In this document: positions 22,557 to 34,329 of the stretch, piece after piece
Numbering within the stretch: position 1 is the first letter of the stretch
Layout of the letters: each line of letters opens with the position of its first letter
Assembly: GCF_002201575.2 (NCBI RefSeq)
Contig: NW_025408824.1
Span: 16,456-80,455 of the forward strand
Direction of reading: 5' to 3'
Source of the DNA: Neomonachus schauinslandi
Lineage: Eukaryota; Chordata; Mammalia; Carnivora; Phocidae
Length of the DNA stretch: 64,000 nt
Position numbers and translations under genes: made by a program
Notes under the pieces: model-generated
What the model saw: the letters and a program-made list of their open reading frames with translations, nothing else
Told to the model about the DNA's origin: nothing
Databases searched by the model: none

Positions 22557-24829
22557 TCTCAGTTGTCTTCAAACAAACATTTTGGGTCATGGATATGCTA
22601 AGATCCAATAAGGTGTTTTGTTTCTTCTTTTTTTTTTTTTTTCCTAGAGCTCTTGGGTATGCAGTGGAGACAATGTGTCAGAAGTAGTTTGTACTTCCCT
22701 AAGGTAGTCAGCAGCATGCTGAAGCTATTTACTTAAAGCTAATTATTAACAACTTAAATAGCATTTCAAGAGAAAAGGGAATCGGAACTAGATGCTTATG
22801 TTTTAAAAAGGATGAAGCAAAGCTATAATGTCGGCACTTTGCAGTGCTTTCTTATCTATCTGGTTATACATTTCAGGAAAATGTTTCTGGCGTTAAAGTT
22901 CAAAATGAGCTAAGCTTAGCTTCAAGGGGCAACACGGAGATTCCTGATACTTTTGTTTAATGGTAGCACAACACAGAATAGAGCATCTGAGCTCATATTG
23001 TAAATGACATCCTCTGGTCTTTTCCAACAGACAATGTTGTCCAGTGTTCTTTTTAAATCAAACAAAATCTTTGTACGGGTTTCTCTCTGACAGCAGCCCA
23101 AGCTGGAGATCTTGATGTAAGGTGGATTCCAATTTGAAAGGAGGGAGGTGCCCAAAAGGAAGAAGAACCCCTCAAATTTTCCAGTCACTGCTGGGTGAGG
23201 CTTGGTTAGAATGTGTTAGCGCTTGGTTTGGAACAAGTCACGGTAGGCTCAGCTGCCTGCCTGAAAGAGATCTGCTGTAAACTTACTTATTTAACCTATT
23301 AGATGCACCTATCACTTCATTGTCTCTGGCCACATTTACAAGAGCAATAAAGAAAGCTAATGGTTCTCTCCCTGCAACTGGGGAGGGTATCTTGAGTTCA
23401 AAGAAGATGCAAGAGTGTGGAGTTCAACTGCCGCTTTCTTAAAAAAAAAAAAAAAATCTTAACATTTTTTTTCTTTCTTTCTTTCTTTCTTTTTTTTTTT
23501 TTTTGGATTTCATGCAATAAAATTACAAAGGCAGAGTATATACTTTTAACTGGCACGTTAAAGAAAATAAAACTACAGAAAGCCTTTCACATTCTCCTTC
23601 AGGGCAGTCTATATTAAGGGGAGACTTCTTAGAATGGGCACTACGGGAAGGGACCAGTTCCCACATCCCCAATAGCACATCCCATGTGAAGACATGTCCT
23701 TGATCAGACATGCTTTTGAATTTCCATCAGATTAATGAGCATGCCACAGCATCCAGCAGATCTGCAGTTGCTGCATCGTGCTGCGTATGCGGGTTTTCTA
23801 TAGAATTTTAAGTGGGTTAGGTGGCTCCTTTGAGCACGAAAACATGCAGTGATAAGGAAGTCTGTGTGGTATGTATATGGGTATGCACGCTAACATGCAT
23901 GGACAGAAGTGTGTCAAGAGCAATCTCAATAACTAGACAGGTGAAGTGGTACAGTAGCCAAGTTAAAGGACATAGATTTCACTCAACATCTGGTTATTAA
24001 TTATTTCCTACATATATACACGATGTTAACAAATACAATTAAGCTAAGACATGGTAATCTGCTCACTTGAGCTCAGAATTTCTAGTTCTTTGTTATTTTC
24101 ATTTCACTGAAGTGGTAAGCCACAACATGTGTCGAATTATGTCAAAGGAAGATGGGGGGGGGACCCACAATAATTGACCAAGGATCAAGGCAAATGAAGG
24201 ATATACATTTTGAAATCATTTCCAACATAATAAATTACCTGTGCTTCAAGTACCACAGAACCTTCAAAGGGCACAGAAGTTCACATCAGAATGCATACAA
24301 CAAATCTTCTTTATCCCCTTCTAATTGATTCCACTGTTCCCATTGCAAACCAACAGTAAAAAAAATACTGAATTTTTCTTTTCTTTTACTTAAATATTAA
24401 TATTGCTAAGTTTCTGTTTACTATACTTTGTGGAAAATTGCATAGCTAACATGTCACCAACAATGATGGAAGAGATTTCGTGCCTAACTCCATAAATCAA
24501 TAACTATTTAAATAGATTTCCTTTAGAAAAATCCCGAAGACATTTCCTTTAAAATTTCGTTTGAGTTTATTACTATATGAAATCATCAATTCTGGGTCCT
24601 TGGGGATAAAAAGATTAATCTTACCAACTAACACTTTATATCCTAGTTGTAGAGATAACACCAGGGCATAAGTCAATATAATCTAAGAGGGAAATATTAA
24701 ATACAACAATAACAGTACACTTACATTTTAAAGTAAATTCAGAAGAAGAAATTATTTCAGAGAATTTAATTCTTTTTAATAAATCTTTCTTGGCCAGATA
24801 GGATATAAAAAATTTTGCTATGTATTGGG
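22557..24829. other. Unique non-coding stretch, partly conserved-looking
   Basis: No transposable element is recognised over about 2.2 kb except simple repeats at 23441-23505. 22740-22925 and 23200-23400 have the motif-dense look of conserved non-coding DNA (GCTAATTATTAAC, AGCTAAGCTTAGCT, AGAGCAATAAAGAAAGCTAATG). No frame longer than 88 codons exists, and none has domain features. Confidence 0.4.
23441..23505. repeat. Poly(A) run followed by T-rich (TTTC)n tract
   Basis: About 15 A bases, then a T-rich tract with five TTTC units and a T18 run. It is low-complexity sequence. Confidence 0.85.
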
Positions 24830-25830
24830 AATTCAAAGTTGAGTTTGGAATAATCTTTGGCCTCGAGGTGGATAATACACTGTGGAGAAGATAATTGTGA
24901 ATCAGGGAATTGATGAAAGAGAGGAATGCAGAAATATATAGATGTAGAAAGACTAATTCTCCTGTTCTTGCTTGAGAATATTAGGAGGATGAGGGCCCAT
25001 TAATGAGCACATCAAATAGGAAGGCCTTACTGTGTGAAGGTTGCTTGACAGGGACAGGTAGGAGACAAGATTGGAAAACGGAGCAGAACCAGGCTATCAT
25101 GGACCTCCGAGGGCTCCAGGTTTTCAGTTCAATATCTGAGAATTTGAAAATGAGTCTGAGTATGTGAGCAATAGGATTGGAGAGCTCTGATCTAGAACAA
25201 CAAAATATGGGTTTAGAACAAAGGTGTTTGGATTTAAAAAAACCCATGAAAACCTAGAGGTAGGGACCTACTTATAAGTTATGCCATTGGGTGGGAGGGA
25301 GAGGATTTGAGGGAAGTTATCAGGGGCTATGTGGTATCGTCCGTGGAATTACAAAAAAATGGATGCAAAAAGATGCTACAGAGGCAAGAATAATGCTTCG
25401 ATAAAAATTGATACAGGAGGAAAAGGGGGTGGAGTCAAAGCTAACGCTGAGTATTTAAACATGGCTAACGTGGAGGCTGGTGCAATTAATGCAGAAATAA
25501 AGGAACTAGAAGAAAGAATTTGGAAGAACAGGCAGACTGAACTCGAAGAGCTGATGAGTTTCTATGGTGTATGCCCAGCAGGCAATCAGAAATCTGGGGC
25601 TGGATCTCAGGAAACAATCAGGGGTGGAATAAACATTTGTAAATCGTTTGAAGAGAACTATAATCCGAAGTCATGAGATTGATTTAACAAGATTGCCACG
25701 AGACAGAGAGTCAGGGGTAGATCTCAGAACAGCCACAGTGGGAGTCGGGAAGTGGGACACAAAAGGAAGCAAGCAAAGGAAACAGAAGAGGGCCAAGGGT
25801 AGAAAGGGAGTTTACACAGGGCAGCACAGG
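24830..25830 (-). mobile_element. Probable L2 LINE, diverged
   Basis: The purine-rich strand carries, in order, GGGCCCATTAATGAGCAC, ACCAGGCTATCATGGACC, CAGGTTTTCAGTTCAATATC, AGCAGGCAATCAGAAATCTGG and GAAGTCATGAGATTGATTTA. This resembles the upstream part of common L2 copies in reverse. It is diverged, and the limits are uncertain. The 115-codon frame at 25329-25676 falls inside and has no known domain, so it is not called as a gene. Confidence 0.4.
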
Positions 25831-28196
25831 GTCAGATTGCAGCGCATAAAACAATGTCTCTTTTGGAACACACTCGTGTTTTATTTGGAAATAGCCAATA
25901 TTTATGTTTTGCCCTCATCTTTACCTGGTATACAAGGAATACTCACTGATTCTCAGACATTCCTATTTTGAAAATACGTTTGGTTTCCCCTAAGCTAAAA
26001 AATGATGGCTTGAACTATGTTTACATCTAGTGTGTAGTGTGGGTTTACCAGTTTCGTGTCCACAAGTCACTTTCCTAAATATGCATTTTCAACAGTTGGT
26101 CTTAAGTAGCAGTAATTAAAGTTGACATCCGACCTGCATTGAAGGAGCTCTTGTGCTGTGTACTCAGCACGGCAGGTCACCTAGAAACAAAATACCCTGG
26201 GAATACGCAGAAAGAGAGTTTGTGTTTGGCCTGAAGTCACTGATGCCTCAATGCAGGAAGGAAGAGCTGATAATAACTCGAAGCTGTGGACCCACCTCCC
26301 TCACTTTCTTCTCTTTTCTTTTTATCTTTTCTCTCTTCTAAGTCTTCGGTTAGTCTAAGTAGAGGAAATTCACACTTACATAATGAACTAAAATGACTTC
26401 ATGTGAGAAAGGATCATTATATTCTCAACATATTTTTTTCTCGCCACAGCACCTACATGCACACAAATAGAGAAATATATTTAGGAAAGGGATTTTTGTT
26501 GACGGTAGTTTTCTTTCCATCTCAAATATCCTCCATTCCCGCTATACACTCCTTTGTTTCAGACTTAGGCCTTGGAAAATGTTAACATTTTAGTATCATT
26601 ACTTAAGCATCTAAATAACATCCATACTTGCACAAATTCCATGTTTTATGTATCTCTTTGTTTGTTTTACATAACAGATTCATTTATTTTAAATAACACT
26701 CAATTATTTCTGAACTAATGCAAATTGGTCTAGTTATTTCACCTTCAGAAAAAAATACAAGGTTGTCTATTTCTTAGTCTTTACTAAGATACAATATTTA
26801 TTTGTTTTCTTAGACTTTGAATTGTAAAATAGCTGAACCTCTTAGAAATATTACTTGTTCCTGGAGGAAAAAAAAGCACCAGGATCCCAACTACCATCCA
26901 CCTGTGTGGTCACTGGTCACTGTCTTCAGAATCTCAGACTGTTTTTCAAGTCCTTGTTTGTCTTTTGGGTGACCTTTCTTGTGAAAATAGGTTACCTTGT
27001 TACTCTGAATATCAATTACAATGTCCTTGACTCCCTCTTGATAGTATGGAATTGAATTCCTCTTCCACTGAGTGTCCACAATAAAGGACTTATTCAGCAG
27101 GCTGAAGATGGTGTCATTTGAAATGGCGAAAGGAAGCCCTCATTTTCATTCCAATTAGTGAAGAAGGGAGAGAGCTGCTGTCTTACCTTTACTTCTCATT
27201 GCCTAGGAAAGGAACGACACCGGAAATTGGACCCCAGCCCCTGCCTAGGCTGGTCGAAATCAGCCGTATCTAGCAGACAAGAGGCAGTTTGTGAATATGG
27301 AAGCCTGGCTTTCAAATTGTCTTGGGTTAGTTACCAACATTTTCCCCAGAGGGAAACATAGTGCAATGATCCTTCCCTTAGTAATAAGATTTTCCATGAA
27401 GGCAAGTTAAGAGTGGAATAGAAGGAGCCTGAGGATGAGCTATGATTGTCTTGTGTAAACAAAAAGTTCCATGTTGCTTGTTAGCTGTTCTTTACCTTTT
27501 AGGGCAGACAGAGACCAAGAAGATACTAATATTTGTAGATGACGTCAATTGCTTATTTTCCCCAGTATGTGAATGTGATTTTTTAGTACTGATATTATCT
27601 TACTTTTATGGACTCTCTTCCTTGCCATCAATATATATTTATGTGGGGAAATATTGTATTTTGTTTAGTTGCAAAGGATTAATTAAAAATAAAGTATTAT
27701 ATTTTAAGCAATTTAAAAAATTCTATTTACACCCAAATAAAAGATATTATGTGCTCTAATTAAGTAGTTTTAGAGTCATACTAAATTCACTAGAATAGAA
27801 AGAAATTATGAAATATTTGAGATGCAAAAAAGAGTAATGTATACAATCTGAATTTTGTCTACTCCTGTCTTCATATCTGTTTCAGTGAAGAATAAGAGTT
27901 TGTATTTCTTTCATTTTTTCTGGTTCAGAGTGATTCAGGGAAAGGCAGAATTAGAGAAGTTGGGGAAAAGAAAGAAATATATGAGGATAGATTTTGCAAG
28001 TTACAGATAAGATAAAATGATAAGACCAGATGGAAAAGGGCATTGAGGTTTTAGAGAAATTTTTGAAGAATCGTTATAAAGAAATGTTCACAAAACAGTA
28101 TTAAGTAGAATGAGGGCAGTGCTGAGTACTTATTTTATAAGGGACTCAGGAAAACTGCATCAGATAGACAAATAGTGAACATAGTGCATCGTCAAT
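25831..28196. other. Unique non-coding sequence
   Basis: No gene or clear repeat. 27060-27360 is relatively GC-rich with several CpGs and could hold a conserved element. The 105-codon frame at 27442-27759 has no recognised domain, and its second half is AT-rich low-complexity sequence. Confidence 0.45.
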
Positions 28197-28210
28197 GATT
28201 AAAAATTTTT

Positions 28211-28293
28211 TGCTGGGTGTTATATGGAACTAATGAATCATTGAACACTACATCAAAAATTAATGATGTGCTATATGTTTGCTAATTGAACTT
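28211..28293 (+). mobile_element. Extremely truncated L1 3' end
   Basis: GCTGGGTGTTATATGGAACTA, then GAACACTACATCAAAAATTA and TGATGTGCTATATG are the carnivore L1 3' terminal landmarks. Only about 83 bp are present. A near-exact duplication flanks it: GATTAAAAATTTTT at 28197-28210 and GATAAAAATTTTT at 28294-28306. Confidence 0.8.
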
Positions 28294-28306
28294 GATAAAA
28301 ATTTTT

Positions 28307-29179
28307 CTAATCAAGGAGATACTATAATTGGAAATTTTTTATTCCAGATAAGATCTTTTGTATTATATCCAGGAAAATTATGAGAACCATTTGATGTGAA
28401 CGTTAACAATGTTATTTTGTCACAAGTGTCTCAGTTTGAATAATTACACATTTTTTTTTATTATGAGCTATTATGAGCAAACTATACCTATATTAGAATC
28501 ACATAAAGGTAATACACATCAATTCTATGTTGTCCACCTTCTATGCCCGCTGATGTACTGAGGACCAATGGAGTCGTTGAGTACAAGTTATTTATTTATA
28601 CAATATGCACTGGTCAATCATTAGGAGGTCATCAAGAAGTAAACTGAGATGAATCAAGTCAAAATCTGGTTAAGAGATCTTCACCAGCTGCTCTTCCCTG
28701 TTTTCCTGGACTGCTAACCTGGACTGGGTAGAAGATGTGGTCTAAATACACATTAAGTGCAGAACTTGAGCCTCCTGTGGCTTCGTTCTGGATGAGACCC
28801 ATAGAACTACCATAAAGGGTGAGGGAGTTTCCCATTAAGCAAGAGTATTGCCCATGGCGAAGTTTTCCTCATTGCTATACAGAACTGTTTTGTGTTCTCT
28901 CTATACTTTTAATTATAACTGGAATGTTGAAATTATAACATAAAGATCAGTTGGTCTATTCATTCTTTTGGTTATTCATTTAATCAACTACAACTGATTT
29001 TCAATTTCAATACTGTATGTATGGGTCTGGATGCTGGCATGAAACAGGAAATAAAACACATGGTGCTCACCTTCATGGATGTTGCCATCTCCTAGAAATC
29101 AAACAAACCTAATAGGAAAATTACTGTAATTATTATCATGATGATTACAATGACAGGTTGTACATACTGTGAAGAGGAG
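28307..29179. other. Unique non-coding sequence
   Basis: No gene or repeat is recognised. 28540-28860 is GC-richer than its surroundings but has no open frame of note. Confidence 0.4.
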
Positions 29180-29355
29180 ACAGGGCCAGCTTCGTCAGGG
29201 CACAGCCTGCATGGTCATTCAGGGGCTCCTGCTTAGAAGGGCCAACTCTTGGGTTAGTGCTCTGCTGGCATCTTCTGAAATTGTACATAATTTTCCAATG
29301 GGGCTCCATATTCTCACTTTGCACTGGGCCCTGCAGATATGAAGCTGGTCTTGAG
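29180..29355. mobile_element. Possible ancient DNA transposon fragment
   Basis: TCAGGGGCTCCTGCTTAGAAGG, AACTCTTGGGTTAGTGCTCTG, CTGGCATCTTCTGAAATTGT and TTTGCACTGGGCCCTGCAGA recur together in an old MER-type dispersed repeat as I remember it. I cannot name the family safely. Confidence 0.35.
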
Positions 29356-29647
29356 AAGATGCTACAGTAGTGAAAAACAAGGGGGTACCTAGGTTAGAGA
29401 TGATAATGAAGGAGCACTACCTCGGAGAAGGTCATTCCAATCAGGTTTCTCCTACATCATACGCGTAGGTTAAAAATAACCAGACCCAGCCCTTTCCCTG
29501 TTCCTAATCCACCTGCAGCCCTGGCTAAAGGGATGGCAGTCACAGAATGAACAAGTTAACTGGTAGGAGGCAGATAGGTACATAATATAGTTCCAAACGC
29601 TTTTTTTGAAAACTATGAAGAAATGCTTTTTAAAAATGGACAAAGGA

Positions 29648-29823
29648 GGGGTGCCTGGGTAGCTCAGTCATTTAAGCATCCCAACTCTTGATTTCATCTC
29701 AGGTCTTGCTCTCAGGGTCTTGAGTTCAGGCCTGTGTTGGGCTTCATGCTGGGTGTGGAGCTTACTTTAAAATAAAATTAAATTAAAATAAAATAAAATA
29801 AAATAAAATAAAATAAATAAAAT
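29648..29823 (+). mobile_element. Older CAN-SINE with (AAAAT)n tail
   Basis: The head GGGTGCCTGGGTAGCTCAGTC is followed by the older body (CAACTCTTGATTTCATCTC, CTCAGGGTCTTGAGTTCAGG, GTGTGGAGCTTACTTTAAA). The A-rich tail has grown into an AAAAT pentanucleotide repeat at about 29768-29823. The duplication is AAAAATGGACAAAGGA at 29632-29647 against AAAAAAGGACAAAGGA at 29824-29839. Confidence 0.93.
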
Positions 29824-29984
29824 AAAAAAGGACAAAGGATACAAAATTCACAAAACAATAAATAAAATAGGCTAATAAAATATGAAAAGATGGCTCTCTC
29901 AAGAATCAGAAGTATAAAAAGTAATCCAATAGCAGATAATGGACCTGTCAAATTGGCAATAAAAAAATATGATGTCCAGATTTG

Positions 29985-30163
29985 GTGTATTAGTCAAAGT
30001 ACTTGTTGTAAGAAATATAAGGTTTATCTGGGTTACACCAGGATAGTTTATAAGAAAGAAGTTAGATAACTCACAGGGTTGGGGAGGGGTATTAGAGAAT
30101 GAAGCCTGAAACCAAGCGTGACAGCATAGTGCCCCAAACCATGCTTAGCAATTGCCCTGAAAA
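29985..30163. other. Unassigned, possibly repeat-derived sequence
   Basis: GTATTAGTCAAAGTACTTG and the following text resemble the start of an old LTR or MER-type repeat. It seems to continue after the RPL31 insertion at 30622-30840. I could not name it. Confidence 0.3.
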
Positions 30164-30621
30164 CTTTCCAACCAGGGAATGGCAGAAGAACTCCCGCAAA
30201 CAAGGGTGGCAAGAAGAAGGACCATTCCACTATCAACAAGGTAGTGAGCAGAGAGTCCACCATCAACATTTACAAGCCCATCCATGGAGTGGGTTTCGAG
30301 AAGTGTTTCCATCCGGCATTCAGAGAAATTCGGAAATGTGCCATGAAGGAGATGGGAATTCCAGATGTGCACATTGAAACGGGGCTCAACAAAGCTCTCT
30401 GGGCCAAAGGAATAAGGAATGTTCCATACCGTATCTGTGTGCGGTTGTCCAGAAGATGTAACGTGGATGATGATTCACCAAACAAGCCCTCTACATTGCT
30501 TACCTGTGTACCTGTCACGGCTTTCAAACATCTACAGTTACTATGGATGAGAACTAAGCACTGATTGTCAAATAAAGGTATGAAACTGCAAAAAAAAAAA
30601 AAAAAAAATTAAAAAATTAAA
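30164..30621 (+). pseudogene. RPL31: Processed pseudogene of ribosomal protein L31
   Basis: RPL31 is a component of the large (60S) cytosolic ribosomal subunit. This copy is intronless and begins with the parent 5'UTR motif CTTTCCAAC. It carries nearly the whole coding region, including the HGVGF, EIRK.AMKEMG.PDV, LNKA.WAKGIRNVPYRI and DSPNK segments. It ends with an AATAAA signal at 30571-30576 and a poly(A) tread from 30590. A 14-bp duplication, AATTGCCCTGAAAA, flanks it at 30150-30163 and 30622-30635. Damage: the start codon position (30187-30189) reads AGA, one lysine codon near the N-terminus is missing in frame, and about 4 nt are deleted near the C-terminus, so the last residues are out of frame. 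The frame otherwise stays open. An internal ATG at 30244 gives 106 codons, but that product lacks the N-terminus and the native C-terminus. It is a retropseudogene, not a functional RPL31. Confidence 0.95.
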
Positions 30622-30849
30622 AATTGCCCTGAAAAGAAAACCACCACAAATGCTACTGTGCCATGTAACAAAAGTAAAAACCATTTTCATTTCTTCTCCA
30701 CTTAAGACACTTCCGGATCAGGAAACTTAAAACTATTTTACCCAGCATCCTGACACTCATTCCATTACCACTTGCAGCATGACGGATTTTGTAAAGGGCT
30801 TTCTTCCTCATGCCACCTATCACACATACAGCATTACTCATGTTGAAGA

Positions 30850-31616
30850 AAAAATGATAAATTGAACTTTTTTAGAGCTCAAAGTCTGTATTTATCAAAA
30901 GATATAATTAAGCCATGGGCTAGAAAATATATCTACAGCTTGTTTGACAAAGACTTATAACCAAATATATAAAGAACTCCAAAAACCCACAATTAAAAGG
31001 AAAACAACACATTAAAAAAAAAACCTTAAACATAGAATTACCTCATAAATCAGCAATCCCACTCCTACATATCTACCCAAAAGGATAGAAAACAAGTACA
31101 TGTCCACACACCTTTATAACAGCACTATTCACAATGGCCAAAAGGTAGAAATAACCTAAATGTCCAAAAACAGATGAATGGAAAAACAAATTGTTTTATA
31201 CTTACAATGGATTATCATTTTGCCATAAAAAGAAATGAAGTAGTGTCACATGCTACTCCATGGGAGAACCTCCAAAATACTGTTATTTATATTCTTAAGC
31301 CCTTCCAAGGGTAATTTTAAGTGAAAAGAGTCAGACATGAAAGGTCACATATTATATGATTCAATTTATATGAAATATCTGGAACAGATCAATCTATAGA
31401 GACAAGACACAGATCAGTGTTGGCAAGGGGTCAGGATGGGTGGAGAATGGGAAAATTGCTTAATGGGTATGGGGTTTGATTTGGATTGACAAAAGTACTC
31501 TGGAATTACAGAGAGGTACTGGTTGTAGAATATTGTGAATGGACTAGATATCACTGAATTATTCACTTTTAAATGGTTAATTTTATATCAATTTCACCTC
31601 AAAAATTATTTTTAAA
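30850..31616 (+). mobile_element. Old L1 LINE, ORF2 3' end and 3'UTR
   Basis: In sense it shows the end of ORF2 (ATATATAAAGAACTCCAAAAA; GCAATCCCACTCCTACATAT; ACAGCACTATTCACAATGGCC), then the 3'UTR with ATATTATATGATTCAATTTAT and a CTGAATTATTCACTTTTAAATGG block. It is internally deleted near 31000-31040. The subfamily is not assigned. Confidence 0.85.
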
Positions 31617-32285
31617 ATGTATGGTCAAAAGACTAATACACTTCACCAAAAAAAAAAAAAGATATGTGATATGATAGGCAACACACATGTGAAAAGAGCA
31701 TCACCATTATTAGTTATCAAGGAAATATAAATTAAAGCTTCAGTGAGATACCATTTTACACCCACTGAAATGTCTCAAAGAAAAACGAAGTATGACCGAA
31801 AAACATTAAATATTAGGGAAATGTGGAGGAACTGACACTTCTCATATTTTGCTGATGGGAATGTCAAATAGTTCAGCCACTTTGAAGAAGCCACTTTCTT
31901 ATAGAGGTAAGCATACAGCCAGTGTATGACCCATTGGTTCCACTCTAATCATGTACCCAGCATACATGAACACATATGTCCATAGAAATGACTTGTTCAG
32001 AAAAATTCATAGCAGCTTAATTCATAAGAGCCCCAAACCAGAGAGAATGCAACTGTCCATCACTAGAAAAATAGATTAAAACAACAACAGCAACAACAAT
32101 CCCCTGTCATAGACTCATACAATAAATTACTGGTCAGCAAGAAAAATGAACACACTACAGATCCACACAACAGTGTGGATGAATCTCAACAAGGGCATTG
32201 TAAGAGAGATCGGTTGGGCACACAAAGGAATATAGTGATTAATTCATTATATAATGTCCATGAACTTCCACAATATACTGTCATA
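31617..32285 (+). mobile_element. Second old L1 ORF2 3' fragment, same orientation
   Basis: It restarts upstream in the ORF2 order (GTCAAAAGACTAATACACTTC, then CATTATTAGTTATCAAGGAAA, TGAGATACCATTTTACACCC and TTCATAGCAGCTTAATTCATAA). It is therefore a separate copy, not a continuation of the preceding one. Confidence 0.85.
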
Positions 32286-32311
32286 TCAAAAAGAGGGTTT
32301 TTTTTTGGGGG

Positions 32312-32372
32312 GGTGCATTAAAAGGGGAGGAAAGAATGATCTGAGGTGCATTAAAAGGGGAGGAAAGAATGA
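32312..32372. repeat. 33-bp tandem duplication
   Basis: The 28-nt block starting GGTGCATTAAAAGGGGAGG is identical at 32312-32339 and 32345-32372, a period of 33. It follows a T9/G7 homopolymer pair at about 32298-32313. Confidence 0.9.
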
Positions 32373-33434
32373 AATGCTCGATAAAGTGTTAGTTGCTTGA
32401 ATATAAAGAATTTCCAAAATTCATAGGGCTGAACACTTATGATTTGTACATATTTTACACTGACGATGATATTTTTCCTTTATTAATCAGTGTGATTTTT
32501 TTTCACATATTTCTAACACAACTGATTTTATGACATTAAGTTGCTCCGGACAACAATGTCTTAGCTATTACCCCTTCTGTAACAGGATTATATATATCCA
32601 GTTTGAATATATATTTTGCTGTTTTTCTTTCAGAGAGGAGTATCATACCTGTGCCCAGTCTCATTTGGCACACTAATAATCATGCACCTGCTGATTTGCC
32701 ATCATATGACATAATTTCCTAAAGTGCCACCTGCGATCGAACATATTGTACTGCCTCAATGTAAAAACTTTATGAATATTAAAAACAAATCCTTCTGCTT
32801 CCTTGTATGTACTTGGCTTCACATTCTACTCGCCGTGCCTAACCCAGGTGTTGATTTAAAATTCAGTGGCACAAAACGATTATCTATCATTCTAAATTAT
32901 CTCATATTCTTTTAATCCTTGTTGCCTCTAAGACCGAAGCCTGGAAAACACTTCCTTTCCAATTGACCATATAGCACATTTTGTCATTAAAAGCTGATGC
33001 TTCATCATTTGGAATTTCATTCTAAACAAGGATTCATAAGTGAGCCTTCTAGCAGCTGCCTTGTCAGGTTTGTGAAAGGGAAAAATTAAATCTACTATAT
33101 TTATTCCAAGCTTCCTCTGTAATGGATCTCATATGAGAGCTTAATTTTATTTTCTGTTTATCAGAAATAAGGCCTATCAAAGACATGGTATGCAGGTAAT
33201 TATGTAAAGCCATCACACAGATGGTGGATAATAATAAGAAATTGTTGATGAAAATCTGTCCCTTTAACAAGCAAAGAGAAATGGCATTTGACTCTCCTTC
33301 TTATAAATGTTAATACCTAGTGCTTGGTTGTACTTCCACTTAACCAGAAAAAAGAGATCTGGCATTGATAGTAATTTGAAGGGGTGAGATAACGCACAGC
33401 CCTTCCTTTATTCTATCAGCATAGCCGGGAGTGA
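32373..33434. other. Unique non-coding sequence
   Basis: No gene or repeat is recognised. Two frames of 63-68 codons lack coding support. Confidence 0.45.
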
Positions 33435-33550
33435 TTGATAGAGAATGCATAGATGATAGATAGAGAGATAGATGGATAGATATATGATAGATATGTAAGT
33501 ACATATCTGCATGCATACATACATACATAGACAGATAGAGACATAGATAA
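33435..33550. repeat. Interrupted (GATA)n/(CATA)n microsatellite
   Basis: GATAGATAG-type units, then ACATACATACATAC and AGATAG units, with several interruptions. The minus-strand frame rich in Tyr-Leu-Ser comes from it. Confidence 0.9.
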
Positions 33551-33744
33551 TTAAAATCGTCAAACAGAATGCTGCCACACACTCATGAATAGTCTTCTAT
33601 GAATGACATTTACCCTTCTTAAACAATTTTTTAAAGTTAACTTCATGGGTGTAGATTGTGGCATTGGCCACTGACTTAATTTTTTGTCTCATTTATAGTG
33701 TTACTGTTAAAATGGTAGACGTGAAAAATCATTAGTCCAAATAT

Positions 33745-33985
33745 TCATTCATTTCTTCATTTAGAAGTACTTTTAAAGAGACTGACATGTTCCAGGCACT
33801 GTGTGAGTTGTGAATAAGAGCAACCGGGGTTCTACACATGGAACCTGACGAGTAGCACAGAAAATGAACAGATGGCTATAAGTCTCTGAGACGAGATTAA
33901 ATTCATCAAACATGTATTCACTCAGTCAGTATTTACTGAAGACTTACTATCTGCCAGCCCGAGGTGGGAGAGTGGGACCGAAAGG
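33745..33985 (-). mobile_element. L2 LINE 3' end fragments
   Basis: In reverse it shows TTCATTCATTTCTTCATTTAG, a CATGTTCCAGGCACTGTGTGA block and a second GTATTTACTGAAGACTTACTATCTGCCAG block near 33930-33960. Two small L2 ends appear to adjoin. Confidence 0.55.
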
Positions 33986-34143
33986 AAAACAGCTATGAGG
34001 AGATTCAATCCAGGGAGACTAGAGTCAACATTTTCAACCTCCCCAAATTTAAATGTGTTAATATAAGTAAAGTTCTCACCACTGTGATTGTCACTTCTTA
34101 GGCGTAAAATTAATGTTAGTTACAATAGTAGAAGTGTAAGTTG

Positions 34144-34329
34144 TCATCATCCTCCTCCTCATCATCTTCTTCATCCTTATCATCCTCCTCCTCCTCATCA
34201 TTGTCATCCTCCTCCTCCTCCTCATCATCTTCATCCTCCTCATCATCATTGTCATCCTCCTCCTCCTCATCATCATCATCTTCATCCTCCTCATCATCAT
34301 TTTCATCATCCTCATCGTCATCATCGTAA
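34144..34329. repeat. Long interrupted (TCC/TCA)n trinucleotide tract
   Basis: About 60 triplets of TCC, TCA, TCT and TCG in runs of three to six, all keeping the same three-base phase over 186 bp. Open frames in all phases (poly-Ser, His/Pro-rich, Met/Arg-rich) are consequences of the triplet repeat. There is no start context or conserved flank to suggest a real coding repeat. Confidence 0.95.

Noticed and set aside
25329..25676. 115-codon open frame rich in Lys, Gly and Glu
   Set aside because: It lies inside a purine-rich region that looks like reversed L2, has no known domain, and purine-rich strands often stay open by chance.
33435..33550. Spaced short repeats that might suggest a CRISPR-like array
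   Set aside because: These are ordinary GATA/CATA microsatellite units without unique spacers, in a mammalian genome.
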